Both the position numbers and the translations under genes were made by a program. Below are positions 1 to 5,777 of a stretch of 9,893 bases of DNA, one piece after another. The notes under the pieces were generated by a model. The model was not told the DNA's origin and made no database searches. It was given only the letters and a program-made list of their open reading frames with translations. Origin of the DNA: Gammaproteobacteria bacterium. Lineage in GTDB: Bacteria > Pseudomonadota > Gammaproteobacteria > DSM-16500. The stretch spans positions 1 through 9,893 of the forward strand of contig SCTP01000133.1 of the NCBI GenBank assembly GCA_004322325.1, given 5' to 3'. The stretch's first letter is position 1. Every line of letters starts with the position of its first letter.

Positions 1-90
1 CTAAAAATGTATGGTAGTAGTGGTTCCTGCACTGTTGTTGGCACAAAAGATGGTGTGGTTTCTAATCCTTTCACGGTCATGACACCATGA
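1..90 (+). CDS. C-terminal tail of an unidentified protein (partial, 5' end outside the window)
   Basis: Frame 1 is open from the first base and closes with TGA at 88-90, giving 29 residues that end in SNPFTVMTP. The tail is rich in Gly, Ser, Thr and Val with alternating polar and hydrophobic residues and one Cys. That fits the last strands of a beta-rich exported protein, but no family can be named from so little. The stop overlaps the start of the next gene in an ATGA arrangement (87-90), a typical sign of translational coupling, so this gene and the outer-membrane protein downstream probably form one operon. No promoter for the downstream gene is visible inside these 90 bases, which supports that reading. 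The reading frame is reasonably sure; the function is unknown. Confidence 0.6.
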   Translation, partial: LKMYGSSGSCTVVGTKDGVVSNPFTVMTP

Positions 91-803
91 ATAAACTTTC
101 GATAATGATTAAGAGTGTGATGATAGCAATGGGCATGGTTGGGATAGCTTATGCTGATAACAGATGGACAGGATTTTATGTTGGTATGGATGCGGGAGTT
201 GTTTTTAACAGTGTCCAATTAACCTCACAACAGTTAGGTTTTACTAACCCGGATGGAACTTGCAATACGAATTCAGATTATTCAACTTCCTCTCCTGGTA
301 TACAATTGGGCTATACGTATCAATTTTCCAACGACCTTGTATCGGGCATAGAAGCTAATGTCTCCATTAACACTAATCAAAAAAATACATTAAGCTGTGT
401 TTGTCCCTTTAATCCCTATGTTTCTGATACCTTCACATTTAGGAATCAGATGCAAAGTGCTATTAAGGGCCGAGTGGGACGGGCACTGAATTTGGGTAAA
501 AGCATTTTTCTTCCGTATGTTACAGCTGGAGCAAGCTTCGCGAATGTAGGATTAACATACACAAATGAAGGAGGCGATTATTATTCTAATACCGCTACCC
601 AAGCGGGTTGGCTAATAGGCGCAGGCATAGAATGGGCGTTTAGCCAACATTGGTCATTGCGCGCAGAATATTATTATGTAGATTATGGAAATGCTATCAA
701 CCTGAATATACCTAGTGTCTATGGCTTAAGCGATCCTAATGGTAATGCTCAGGTTGATCTAAGTTCCAATAATGTCGCTGTGGCGATTAATTATTATATT
801 TAA
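87..803 (+). CDS. Secreted outer-membrane beta-barrel protein (OMP_b-brl / opacity-porin type)
   Basis: The protein has 238 residues. Residues 1-23 form a signal peptide (positive start, hydrophobic core, AYA|DN cleavage site). The mature chain opens with WTGFYVGMDAG, the typical first strand of small 8-stranded barrels of the OmpA/opacity superfamily. Alternating aromatic and polar strands follow, including GAGIEWAFSQHWSLRAEYYYVDYG near residue 180-200, which is the usual penultimate-strand pattern. The chain ends in VAVAINYYI, an aromatic/hydrophobic terminus of the kind recognised by the BAM machinery. Cysteines lie in the first and second large loops. It is predicted to sit in the outer membrane as a surface-exposed barrel; a specific ligand or role cannot be read from sequence. 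It starts inside the previous gene's stop (ATGA), and a hairpin terminator follows directly. The family assignment is good, the exact function is unknown. Confidence 0.8.
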   Translation: MNKLSIMIKSVMIAMGMVGIAYADNRWTGFYVGMDAGVVFNSVQLTSQQLGFTNPDGTCNTNSDYSTSSPGIQLGYTYQFSNDLVSGIEANVSINTNQKNTLSCVCPFNPYVSDTFTFRNQMQSAIKGRVGRALNLGKSIFLPYVTAGASFANVGLTYTNEGGDYYSNTATQAGWLIGAGIEWAFSQHWSLRAEYYYVDYGNAINLNIPSVYGLSDPNGNAQVDLSSNNVAVAINYYI

Positions 804-827
804 CCGTAAATTTTTACGGTATTTTTT
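803..827 (+). terminator. Rho-independent terminator after the beta-barrel gene
   Basis: A perfect 8-bp stem, ACCGTAAA (803-810) and TTTACGGT (813-820), has a two-base centre and is followed by ATTTTTT. It begins on the last base of the stop codon of the outer-membrane protein gene, so it ends that transcript before the separately promoted LprI-like gene. Confidence 0.7.
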
Positions 828-843
828 CATTCAAATGGGTAAG

Positions 844-873
844 TTGACAGTTCTTATCGCTGCTTTCTATAAT
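844..873 (+). promoter_or_regulatory. Near-perfect sigma-70 promoter of the LprI-like gene
   Basis: TTGACA (844-849) and TATAAT (868-873) are both exact consensus hexamers, 18 bp apart. Transcription would begin near 880, leaving a leader of about 20 nt before the ATG at 902. It lies just after the upstream terminator, so the gene has its own strong constitutive-type promoter. Confidence 0.75.
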
Positions 874-901
874 AAACCAGCACAAACGGGAGATGCCATT
901 A

Positions 902-1270
902 ATGAAATTCAAATTAATCTGTCTTAGTTTTATCTATTTGCTATCTATAAACTATGCTGCAGCAGAAAGTAATTCTCAACAGGATTGCGCAAATGCAGTA
1001 ACCACAATTGATCTACATAATTGTGTAGCCGATGAATATCAACGTGTTGATGCGGAACTAAATGCAACCTATGCAAAGTTGTTAAAATCCCTTGACCCTA
1101 TTGCTCAGCAGAAATTGAAGATAGCAGAAAGGCGATGGATTAAACATCGAGATAAAGAATGTCTTGCTTCCGCGGAAGATGAGGAAGGAGGTTCTTTATA
1201 TCCAATTGTATTGGATAGCTGTTATATCGATGCTGCAGAAAAGCGAATAAAGGAATTAAAATCTCAATAA
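902..1270 (+). CDS. Small secreted LprI-like (DUF1311) protein
   Basis: The protein has 122 residues from the chosen start. An N-terminal signal peptide (MKFKLICLSFIYLLSINYAAA) precedes a mature domain with the LprI/DUF1311 pattern: an early Cys (QDCANA), a second Cys (LHNCVA), then DAELNATYAKLL, the family's signature helix. AERRWIKHRDKEC and a final Cys helix ending AAEKRIKELKSQ follow. Some members of this family inhibit lysozyme in the cell envelope; most are uncharacterised, so lysozyme inhibition here is only a family-based possibility. An ATG at 893 is also in frame. I prefer 902 because GGGAG (888-892) is 9 nt upstream of it but abuts 893, and because 902 gives a cleaner signal peptide. 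The gene has its own strong promoter, and its 3' end overlaps the convergent methyltransferase gene by 15 bp. Confidence 0.8.
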   Translation: MKFKLICLSFIYLLSINYAAAESNSQQDCANAVTTIDLHNCVADEYQRVDAELNATYAKLLKSLDPIAQQKLKIAERRWIKHRDKECLASAEDEEGGSLYPIVLDSCYIDAAEKRIKELKSQ

Positions 1271-2065
1271 TAAAAAAGGGGTCTGACCCCTTTGCTTTCT
1301 CGCTACAGTTAAGATATTCAAGCTTTTTTCTGCTACAAAATCGTTTCCTTCAATATCATAGTGGTGGATGATTTCAAATCCATTTTGCTCAAGCATTACT
1401 CGTAACTGTTGAGCGGTATAAATTTGTAAGGAAAAACGATTGGTTTGTATTTCCGGCTCGCATCCATCTTTTAAAATCGTATAATGATCATGAGAAGTGA
1501 GAAGGCCTTTTTCTCTGTCAAGCTCAGAATGTTGAACATTTCGGATTTTGGCACCGTTAACGACGCTTTCAATATCCATTGCAAAATCTGCAATCATCTC
1601 ATCAGTAATAGCTTGCAGGTTAAAAATATCAAAAATATATACGCCACCATCTTTTAGGTTAGCACGTATGTTCTGGAGAGCTTTTTCAAAATCCGGCTTG
1701 GTGAGGTGACCAATGGCACTAAAAATGGTAATCACTGCATCAAATTGTCCAACTTTCAGAGTCCGCATATCACCATCAATAAAGGTTAGATCAAGCCCTT
1801 CGGCAGCTGCTTTTTTGCGTGCCTGTTCTAGCAAAGCGGGTGAAAAATCTGAGCCTATTACTTCATATCCACGCTTTGCTAGATAAAATACCTGTGAGCC
1901 TGTACCGCAGGTCATATCCAGAACCGTTTTAACATGTTGTGCTTTTAACAGTTTTTCTATAAAAGCATTTTTGGCTTCTGTGCTTTCGTTCATATTGTGC
2001 GCATCAAAATATTCAGGTTTTTCCTGATACTCAATTGGCAAGCCAAGCTTATGATCATTATTCAT
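1256..2065 (-). CDS. Class I SAM-dependent methyltransferase
   Basis: The protein has 269 residues and a Rossmann-fold methyltransferase core. Motif I is VLDMTCGTGS (residues 48-57, the SAM glycine loop). The acidic end of strand 2 is in GSDFS (D73), GDM lies at 98-100, and the motif IV region is FDAVITIFSAIGH (about 108-120), followed by ANLKDGGVYIFDIFN. The C-terminal half carries beta strands typical of small-molecule methyltransferases and closes with ILTVARK. The substrate cannot be told. A ribosome site AAAGG lies about 7 nt upstream of the ATG. The last 13 or so residues (after ARK) are encoded by the GGGGTCTGACCCC hairpin and the sequence beyond it, and look like an add-on to the fold: the original stop has probably been lost. 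The gene is convergent with the LprI-like gene (15-bp overlap) and divergent from the nucleotidyltransferase pair. Confidence 0.85.
   Translation of the reverse strand: MNNDHKLGLPIEYQEKPEYFDAHNMNESTEAKNAFIEKLLKAQHVKTVLDMTCGTGSQVFYLAKRGYEVIGSDFSPALLEQARKKAAAEGLDLTFIDGDMRTLKVGQFDAVITIFSAIGHLTKPDFEKALQNIRANLKDGGVYIFDIFNLQAITDEMIADFAMDIESVVNGAKIRNVQHSELDREKGLLTSHDHYTILKDGCEPEIQTNRFSLQIYTAQQLRVMLEQNGFEIIHHYDIEGNDFVAEKSLNILTVARKQRGQTPFLLLRF
1275..1293. terminator. GGGGTCTGACCCC hairpin, probable bidirectional terminator or dispersed repeat
   Basis: An 8-bp stem, AAAGGGGT (1275-1282) and ACCCCTTT (1286-1293), has a CTG loop. It is flanked by an A-run on the left and T-rich sequence on the right. 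It lies between the LprI-like stop and the end of the convergent methyltransferase ORF, where a two-way terminator would be expected. GGGGTC(T/A)GACCCC hairpins also recur as short dispersed elements in many gammaproteobacteria, so it may be a repeat that was recruited. The methyltransferase reading frame runs straight through it. Confidence 0.65.
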
Positions 2066-2116
2066 TTTTAACCTTTTGAATTTATATAATTTTTAGCGGT
2101 CTATCTATTTTAAGAT

Positions 2117-2140
2117 GTTCGTTGTTCGCGAACCACGAAC
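2117..2140. promoter_or_regulatory. 24-bp palindromic operator, copy 1
   Basis: The element is a near-perfect palindrome: outer half-sites GTTCGT (2117-2122) and ACGAAC (2135-2140) around a core TTCGCGAA (2125-2132). It covers the place where the -35 box of the downstream regulator gene should be, so it is a likely repressor site, most simply for the winged-helix protein encoded next (autoregulation). It also lies about 50 bp upstream of the divergent methyltransferase start. A diverged second copy is at 3598-3621. Confidence 0.7.
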
Positions 2141-2154
2141 GATTATGCTATACT
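2126..2154 (+). promoter_or_regulatory. Promoter of the HTH / nucleotidyltransferase operon
   Basis: An extended -10 element, TGC followed by TATACT (2146-2154), stands about 32 bp upstream of the ATG at 2186. The -35 position falls inside the palindrome at 2117-2140 and has no good consensus hexamer, which suits a promoter that relies on its extended -10 and is repressed by occlusion. Confidence 0.5.
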
Positions 2155-2185
2155 CTTTACATAGAGATCTATAGGAAAAGTTGCA

Positions 2186-2713
2186 ATGTTAAAGCCACAA
2201 GATTGTATCATTTTAATAAAGCTATTAGCTAATCCTGGTGTAGAGTGGTCGCAACGCCAATTAGCTAAGGCCCTGTGCATTAGCCTTGCTGAAACTAATG
2301 CGGGTATAAGGCGCTTAGGTGACGCTGGGTTATTAAGAAAAGACAAAGACGATAGGCTCTTTCCTAATATTAATGCCGCAGAAGAGTTTTTAGTAAGTGG
2401 GATTAAATTTTTCTTCCCAGTAAAATTAGGTGAATATACCCGTGGTATGCCAACGGCAATTGCGGCCCCTATATTTCACGATAAAATTGCGCTTGGTAAT
2501 GACCCGATACCTGTCTGGCCAGATGTGATAGGAAAAAAAAGAGGTGTGGCTTTAGCTCCAATTCATCCCTCCATACCTAAAGCATTGCGTGAAAATCCTG
2601 ATCCATCTTTTTATGAATTATTAGCATTAATTGATGTGATTAGGTCAGGGCGTCCACGTGAACGTAATTTAGCCACTGCTCTTTTAAAGGAAAAATTAAA
2701 GTATGCAAAGTAG
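2186..2713 (+). CDS. Winged-helix DNA-binding protein, putative antitoxin/regulator of the adjacent nucleotidyltransferase
   Basis: The protein has 175 residues. Residues about 5-60 form a MarR/winged-helix domain: WSQRQLAKALCISLAETNAGIRRLGDAGLLRKD is a typical helix-turn-helix, with the wing in KDDRLFP. The rest (about 70-175) is not a family I can name. It contains a Pro/Gly-rich middle and the segment SFYELLALIDVIRSGRPRERNLATALLKEKL, which looks like a C-terminal helical partner-binding region. AGGA lies 9 nt before the ATG. Its last 11 bp overlap the nucleotidyltransferase gene, so the two are translationally coupled. By analogy with AbiE-type (type IV) pairs, where a winged-helix antitoxin precedes a nucleotidyltransferase toxin, I infer that it controls the operon through the palindrome upstream. 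It differs from canonical AbiEi, and the antitoxin role is untested. Confidence 0.75.
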   Translation: MLKPQDCIILIKLLANPGVEWSQRQLAKALCISLAETNAGIRRLGDAGLLRKDKDDRLFPNINAAEEFLVSGIKFFFPVKLGEYTRGMPTAIAAPIFHDKIALGNDPIPVWPDVIGKKRGVALAPIHPSIPKALRENPDPSFYELLALIDVIRSGRPRERNLATALLKEKLKYAK

Positions 2714-3413
2714 TAAGTCAGTAATGTTAACAAATCTAAGAATGTTAGAGTTTGTAGCAACAAAATTGGGTGAAATTCGGAATGATGTTGTATTTTTGGG
2801 TGGATGTACGGTAGGTTTATTTATTACTGATCCTGAATTTCCAGATGTTAGATACACATTAGATGTTGATTGCATAGTTGATGTTATTTCCTTGAATCAA
2901 TATCACCAACTAGAAAAGAAATTGACTAAGTATGGATTTAAGAAATCGCTGACTGAGAATGTAATTTGTCGTTGGTTTTATGATGATGTGATCTTAGATG
3001 TCATGCCTACAGATGAGAATATTTTAGGATTTGGAAATCGTTGGTATAAAAAAGCTATTGCATCATCAATGGTTTATCATTTAACAGACAAAATAGATAT
3101 CAAAATAGTAACCGCTCCTTATTTTCTTGCAACTAAACTGGAAGCATTTAAAACGCGTGGAAAATCGGATTATTACGCCAGCCATGATTTTGAAGACATT
3201 ATGTCGATTTTAGATGGCCGATTAGAAATCGTTGAAGAAATTCATAAGGCAGATAATGAGTTGCGAACTCATTTAATTAGTTCATTTGTGGAAATTGATA
3301 ATAGCCCAGCTTTTAAAGGCGCCATACCTGGACACTTTGTGCAGTATGGTAGTTTTGCCGATGGCCGAATTGCAATGGTAGAGCAAAAAATTAAAGAAAT
3401 AATACGTGAGTAA
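2703..3413 (+). CDS. AbiEii-like nucleotidyltransferase, putative toxin
   Basis: The protein has 236 residues and the motifs of the AbiEii/MNT-like nucleotidyltransferase superfamily. The Gly motif is VVFLGGCTVGLF (GG at 33-34). The metal-binding pair is TLDVD (D54, D56), and a third carboxylate is in VILDV (D99). ATKLEAFKTRG (K145, about 142-153) is followed by SHDFEDIMSILDGR (160-173), the signature that places it near AbiEii. All catalytic positions expected of an active enzyme look intact. Known AbiEii/MenA-type toxins transfer nucleotides, in some cases onto tRNA, and block growth; the substrate here is unknown. AAAGGA lies 11 nt before the ATG at 2703; a later ATG (codon 8) is also possible. 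It forms an operon with the upstream winged-helix gene (11-bp overlap), which fits a toxin-antitoxin or abortive-infection module. Confidence 0.8.
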   Translation: MQSSKSVMLTNLRMLEFVATKLGEIRNDVVFLGGCTVGLFITDPEFPDVRYTLDVDCIVDVISLNQYHQLEKKLTKYGFKKSLTENVICRWFYDDVILDVMPTDENILGFGNRWYKKAIASSMVYHLTDKIDIKIVTAPYFLATKLEAFKTRGKSDYYASHDFEDIMSILDGRLEIVEEIHKADNELRTHLISSFVEIDNSPAFKGAIPGHFVQYGSFADGRIAMVEQKIKEIIRE

Positions 3414-3674
3414 ATTATGCGATATGCTTGGTTATGGAATTCTTTGAATGCCAATTTGGTGGGCGGCGTCAATCGAATTTAATGGCTAGTATATTGATTT
3501 AATTGGTAATTTATATATAGAAATTTATGATGTTACGCTACTTATTACCCTGCCAAAATGGTATTGAAAGATCAATTGAACCGACGTCCCGCTAGCTGTT
3601 CGCTGTTTGCGAATCACGAACGACATTATGACATTTAGTTGCTAAATTTTAACTTAGAATAGATTGGTCCTAGT
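3414..3674. other. Gap between the nucleotidyltransferase gene and the convergent AbiEi-like gene
   Basis: No convincing gene lies in these 261 bases. They hold the second palindrome copy (3598-3621) and a 16-bp stretch resembling part of the tmRNA T-arm (3574-3589). They also hold a weak AT-rich hairpin, ATTTAG/CTAAAT (3633-3647), followed by TTT, which could be a poor terminator. The mixture of leftover pieces suggests a recombination junction or eroded module end. Confidence 0.5.
3598..3621. repeat. 24-bp palindromic element, copy 2 (orphan operator)
   Basis: This is a second copy, in the same orientation, of the element at 2117-2140: GTTCGC (3598-3603), core TTTGCGAA (3606-3613), ACGAAC (3616-3621), followed by GAC-ATTATG compared with GATTATG after copy 1. 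It differs from copy 1 at three positions. No gene starts after it: the next gene is on the other strand and ends here. It is therefore either a remnant of a second related promoter or one edge of a mobile cassette. Confidence 0.65.
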
Positions 3675-4157
3675 TTATTTTTTCTTTGGATTTTTAACAA
3701 GATTGTTTTCTATTAACATTTGTCGCCACATATTGCAGCCTTTTTCTATGATAAGGCTTCTTTCATTGTAATAGAGTTTGCCTCTATAACGACTGTTTAA
3801 TCGCACAATCATGCGAACAGGCACTTGTGTTGATATTCCCGCATTGTATGCTTGAGCTGCACTGCCTAGTTCCCACTTTACGCCAAGTTTGGTTAAAGCT
3901 TCTAGCCAGGCGTAATCCGCGCCGCCTTTGATAAGTGGTTTGTTGGAGTATTGCGATATGTATGATTTTGCATAAATACCATGGCCAATCTTAACTAATT
4001 CTTTTGCTTCGATTAGTGCTCGTATGCATCGATTGATTTGATTTGGATTGCCCAGGTCATTTATTTCCCGACGTAAAATAACGTTGTCAGGCATATCCAG
4101 GATGCGCTTAAATATTTTGGCTTTTAACCTTTTAAATTTATTAGTCATTTTGTCCAT
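3675..4157 (-). CDS. AbiEi/DUF6088-type antitoxin-like regulator (orphan)
   Basis: The protein has 160 residues. Residues about 13-65 form a winged-helix of the AbiEi/DUF6088 kind: FKRILDMPDNVILRREINDLGNPNQINRCIRALIEAKELVKIGHGIYAKS, where the recognition helix is followed by a wing and the family's 'GxGIYAK' end. Residues about 85-138 carry EALTKLGVKWE and AQAYNAGISTQVPVRMIVRLNSRYRGKLYY, close to the 'YN-G-STQVP' signature of that family, and the tail is very basic. Such proteins usually repress and neutralise an adjacent nucleotidyltransferase toxin. No toxin gene follows on this strand, so it is an orphan here, or it works with the nucleotidyltransferase at 2703-3413 in trans. It is divergent from the XRE-ImmA gene and shares its control region. 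An ATG at codon 4 is an alternative start; neither has a strong ribosome site. Confidence 0.7.
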   Translation of the reverse strand: MDKMTNKFKRLKAKIFKRILDMPDNVILRREINDLGNPNQINRCIRALIEAKELVKIGHGIYAKSYISQYSNKPLIKGGADYAWLEALTKLGVKWELGSAAQAYNAGISTQVPVRMIVRLNSRYRGKLYYNERSLIIEKGCNMWRQMLIENNLVKNPKKK

Positions 4158-4189
4158 TTATTTATGTAGTTTATTGATTCTTAATATAT

Positions 4190-4218
4190 TTGAAGTTTAC
4201 AAATATATAGTATATAAT
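4190..4218 (+). promoter_or_regulatory. Promoter of the XRE-ImmA / PIN / DUF6680 operon
   Basis: TTGAAG (4190-4195), a 17-bp spacer and an exact TATAAT (4213-4218) place the start of transcription near 4225, about 23 nt before the ATG. A strong GGGGG ribosome site (4236-4240) lies 7 nt before it. Both arms of the inverted repeat at 4194-4232 touch this promoter. Confidence 0.65.
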
Positions 4219-4232
4219 TAAAAATGTAAACT
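4194..4232. promoter_or_regulatory. Inverted-repeat operator shared by two divergent promoters
   Basis: Perfect 8-bp half-sites AGTTTACA (4194-4201) and TGTAAACT (4225-4232) have centres 31 bp apart, about three helical turns, so they face the same side of the DNA. The left arm overlaps the -35 box of the + promoter and the right arm its start site. For the minus promoter the right arm contains the -35 box. A dimer or pair of dimers of the XRE protein, or of the AbiEi-like protein, could silence both directions at once. Which protein binds is inference. Confidence 0.65.
4202..4230 (-). promoter_or_regulatory. Divergent promoter of the AbiEi-like gene
   Basis: On the minus strand TTTACA (complement of 4225-4230) is followed after 17 bp by TATATT (complement of 4202-4207), about 38 nt upstream of the ATG at 4157. 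It overlaps the promoter of the opposite operon almost completely, so the two directions probably compete. Confidence 0.45.
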
Positions 4233-4247
4233 AGAGGGGGTTGAAAT

Positions 4248-5312
4248 ATGTTGGGTAAAAGAATTCAGCGAGCACGAAAGGCATTGGGTTTGTCTCTGCG
4301 TGATTTGGGCGACCAAGTCATCTTAAGTCATGCTGCAATCAAGAAATACGAAGATGATGAAGTAACTCCTTCCTCAGATGTTCTTATTAAGCTTGGGAAA
4401 GCCTTGCACGTTAAAGTGGAATATTTTTTTAGGCCGGAACGTTTTACTTTAGAAAATATTCATTATCGTAAACATGCGGATATGTCAGAGCGTCATTTAG
4501 AAGAGATCACCGCCAAAATACTAGATCAAGTCGAGCGGCGAGTTGAGCTTGAGAATTTATTTCCAACTTCGCCAGTACGCTCATTTTCAGTAAAGAATTT
4601 ACCTAAAAAAATAAATAATATTGATGAAGTGGAAAAGCTTTCAGATCAAGTTCGCAACCAGTGGAACTTAGGATTTGATTCTATACCTGATTTAATCGAT
4701 ATACTTGAAGAGCAGGGTATAAAAGTATTTAAAATTGATAATGAGCAATATCCCAAAATTGATGGTCTGTATGCTGAAGTTAATGCAATGCCTGTTATCG
4801 TTGTTGGTGATCAACGTCCAGGTGATAGGCAGCGATTTACTTTAGCGCATGAATTAGGTCATCTTCTTTTAGATAATTGTCTTGTTGATGGTTTGGATAT
4901 AGAGAGTTCCTGTAATAGATTTGCAGGCGCATTTCTATTGCCAAAACAGTCACTCATAAATGTTCTGGGCGAACATCGCAATTCAATTGAGCCGCGTGAA
5001 TTAAGTTTATTAAAACAAGAGTTCGGAATTAGTATGACTAGCATTCTGCATCGCGCAGAAGAAATTGGGATTATATCTAATAATACTTATCGTCAACTAC
5101 GAGCTGAATTTAATGAACGTGGATGGTCTAAGAAAGAGCCTGGTAAACAATATCCGCAAGAAATTACGCACATTTTTGAGCAAATGATTTTTCATGCCCT
5201 TGCCGAGCAATATATTGGTGAATCTAAAGCAGCAGAACTATTGAATATGCCGCTTGAGTCATTTAGGTCTCTTCGTGCTATGGAGAGCCAAGATGTTGCT
5301 CATCATCAGTGA
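4248..5312 (+). CDS. XRE-family HTH / ImmA-IrrE-type zinc metallopeptidase fusion, putative antitoxin
   Basis: The protein has 354 residues. Residues 4-60 form an XRE helix-turn-helix (RIQRARKALGLSLRDLGDQV, then AAIKKYEDDEVTPSSDVLIKLGKAL). A linker leads into a COG2856/DUF955 peptidase domain (about 140-270). The zinc motif HELGH is at 201-205, and the third ligand E219 sits in ESSCNRFAGAFLLP, the family's typical second motif. The C-terminal 65 residues are helical. ImmA-type proteases cleave repressors; fused XRE-COG2856 proteins are known as first genes of predicted toxin-antitoxin pairs. The zinc site looks intact, so proteolysis is plausible. GGGGG (4236-4240) lies 7 nt before the ATG. 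The 3' end overlaps the PIN gene by 20 bp, which points to coupled translation. It probably represses its own promoter through the inverted repeat upstream. Confidence 0.85.
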   Translation: MLGKRIQRARKALGLSLRDLGDQVILSHAAIKKYEDDEVTPSSDVLIKLGKALHVKVEYFFRPERFTLENIHYRKHADMSERHLEEITAKILDQVERRVELENLFPTSPVRSFSVKNLPKKINNIDEVEKLSDQVRNQWNLGFDSIPDLIDILEEQGIKVFKIDNEQYPKIDGLYAEVNAMPVIVVGDQRPGDRQRFTLAHELGHLLLDNCLVDGLDIESSCNRFAGAFLLPKQSLINVLGEHRNSIEPRELSLLKQEFGISMTSILHRAEEIGIISNNTYRQLRAEFNERGWSKKEPGKQYPQEITHIFEQMIFHALAEQYIGESKAAELLNMPLESFRSLRAMESQDVAHHQ

Positions 5313-5772
5313 TGCAAGTGTATTGATTGATATTGAGTGTGGTGAATTAACTAGCGCAATGTTTAGTTTGTCTTGGCAATTTGCAGTGCCAGATACTTTA
5401 TTTGATGAAGAATTGTCGGAACGGCATGGTCATTTATCGAGATTTGGATTGGTAAGTAAAACAATGAGTGGGGATTTGGTGGCAGAAGCTTATGGCCTTC
5501 ATCAAAAATATATGAAGCCTAGTATTAATGACATGTTGGCACTGACGTTAGCTAAACATGAAGGATGTCAGTTGTTAACAGGCGATAAGGCATTACGAGA
5601 TGCTGCTAAAGAATTAAATGTTGAGGTGCACGGCACAATATGGTTAGTTGAACAAATGCTTAAAGATGAAAAAATTACTGTTGATGTTGCACGGATTTCA
5701 TTTCAACGGATGAAAGAATCGGGTAGTCGATTGCCTTGGATCGAGGTTGAAAAAATATTAAATAAGGAATAA
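5293..5772 (+). CDS. PIN-domain ribonuclease, putative toxin
   Basis: The protein has 159 residues from the chosen start and a full PIN fold. Strand 1 MLLIISDASVLIDIE carries D7 and D13; acidic residues E39/E40 lie in LFDEEL; SINDMLALTLA carries D80; LLTGDKALRDAA carries D98 in the TGDxxLR motif. All the expected metal-binding acids for a Mg-dependent ribonuclease are present, so it is likely active. PIN toxins usually cut tRNA, rRNA or mRNA; the target here is unknown. The frame is open upstream to an ATG at 5254. I chose 5293 because GGAG (5282-5285) is 7 nt before it and because PIN proteins begin directly with this strand. It overlaps the XRE-ImmA gene by 20 bp and is followed after 5 nt by the DUF6680-like gene, so it is the middle gene of a three-gene operon. 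Confidence 0.85.
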   Translation: MLLIISDASVLIDIECGELTSAMFSLSWQFAVPDTLFDEELSERHGHLSRFGLVSKTMSGDLVAEAYGLHQKYMKPSINDMLALTLAKHEGCQLLTGDKALRDAAKELNVEVHGTIWLVEQMLKDEKITVDVARISFQRMKESGSRLPWIEVEKILNKE

Positions 5773-5777
5773 AGAAA

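Noticed and set aside
2143..2346. Minus-strand ORF opposite the winged-helix gene, and similar ones at 3269-3472, 4859-5044 and 9639-9851.
   Set aside because: All lie antisense to well-supported genes and show no protein features of their own.
3456..3468. TTGGTGGGCGGCG resembles the TTGGTGGAGGCGGCG at the end of ssrA and could be an att copy.
   Set aside because: The match needs a 2-base gap and stops at once on the right; too short and GC-simple to trust. It is separated from the better T-arm match at 3574 by over 100 bp, unlike the contiguous order in ssrA.
3418..3483. Short + strand ORF of 21 residues (MRYAWLWN... ending GGVNRI) just after the nucleotidyltransferase gene.
   Set aside because: No clear ribosome site, no recognisable domain, and it lies in a stretch that looks like recombination debris.
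3574..3600. Possible tRNA fragment, because GGTTCAATT looks like a T-loop on the minus strand.
   Set aside because: The flanking bases cannot form the T stem and no acceptor or anticodon arm is present.
5254..5292. Longer N-terminus for the PIN protein (MSHLGLFVLWRAK).
   Set aside because: PIN domains start directly with the LLIISDAS strand, and GGAG is ideally placed for the ATG at 5293.
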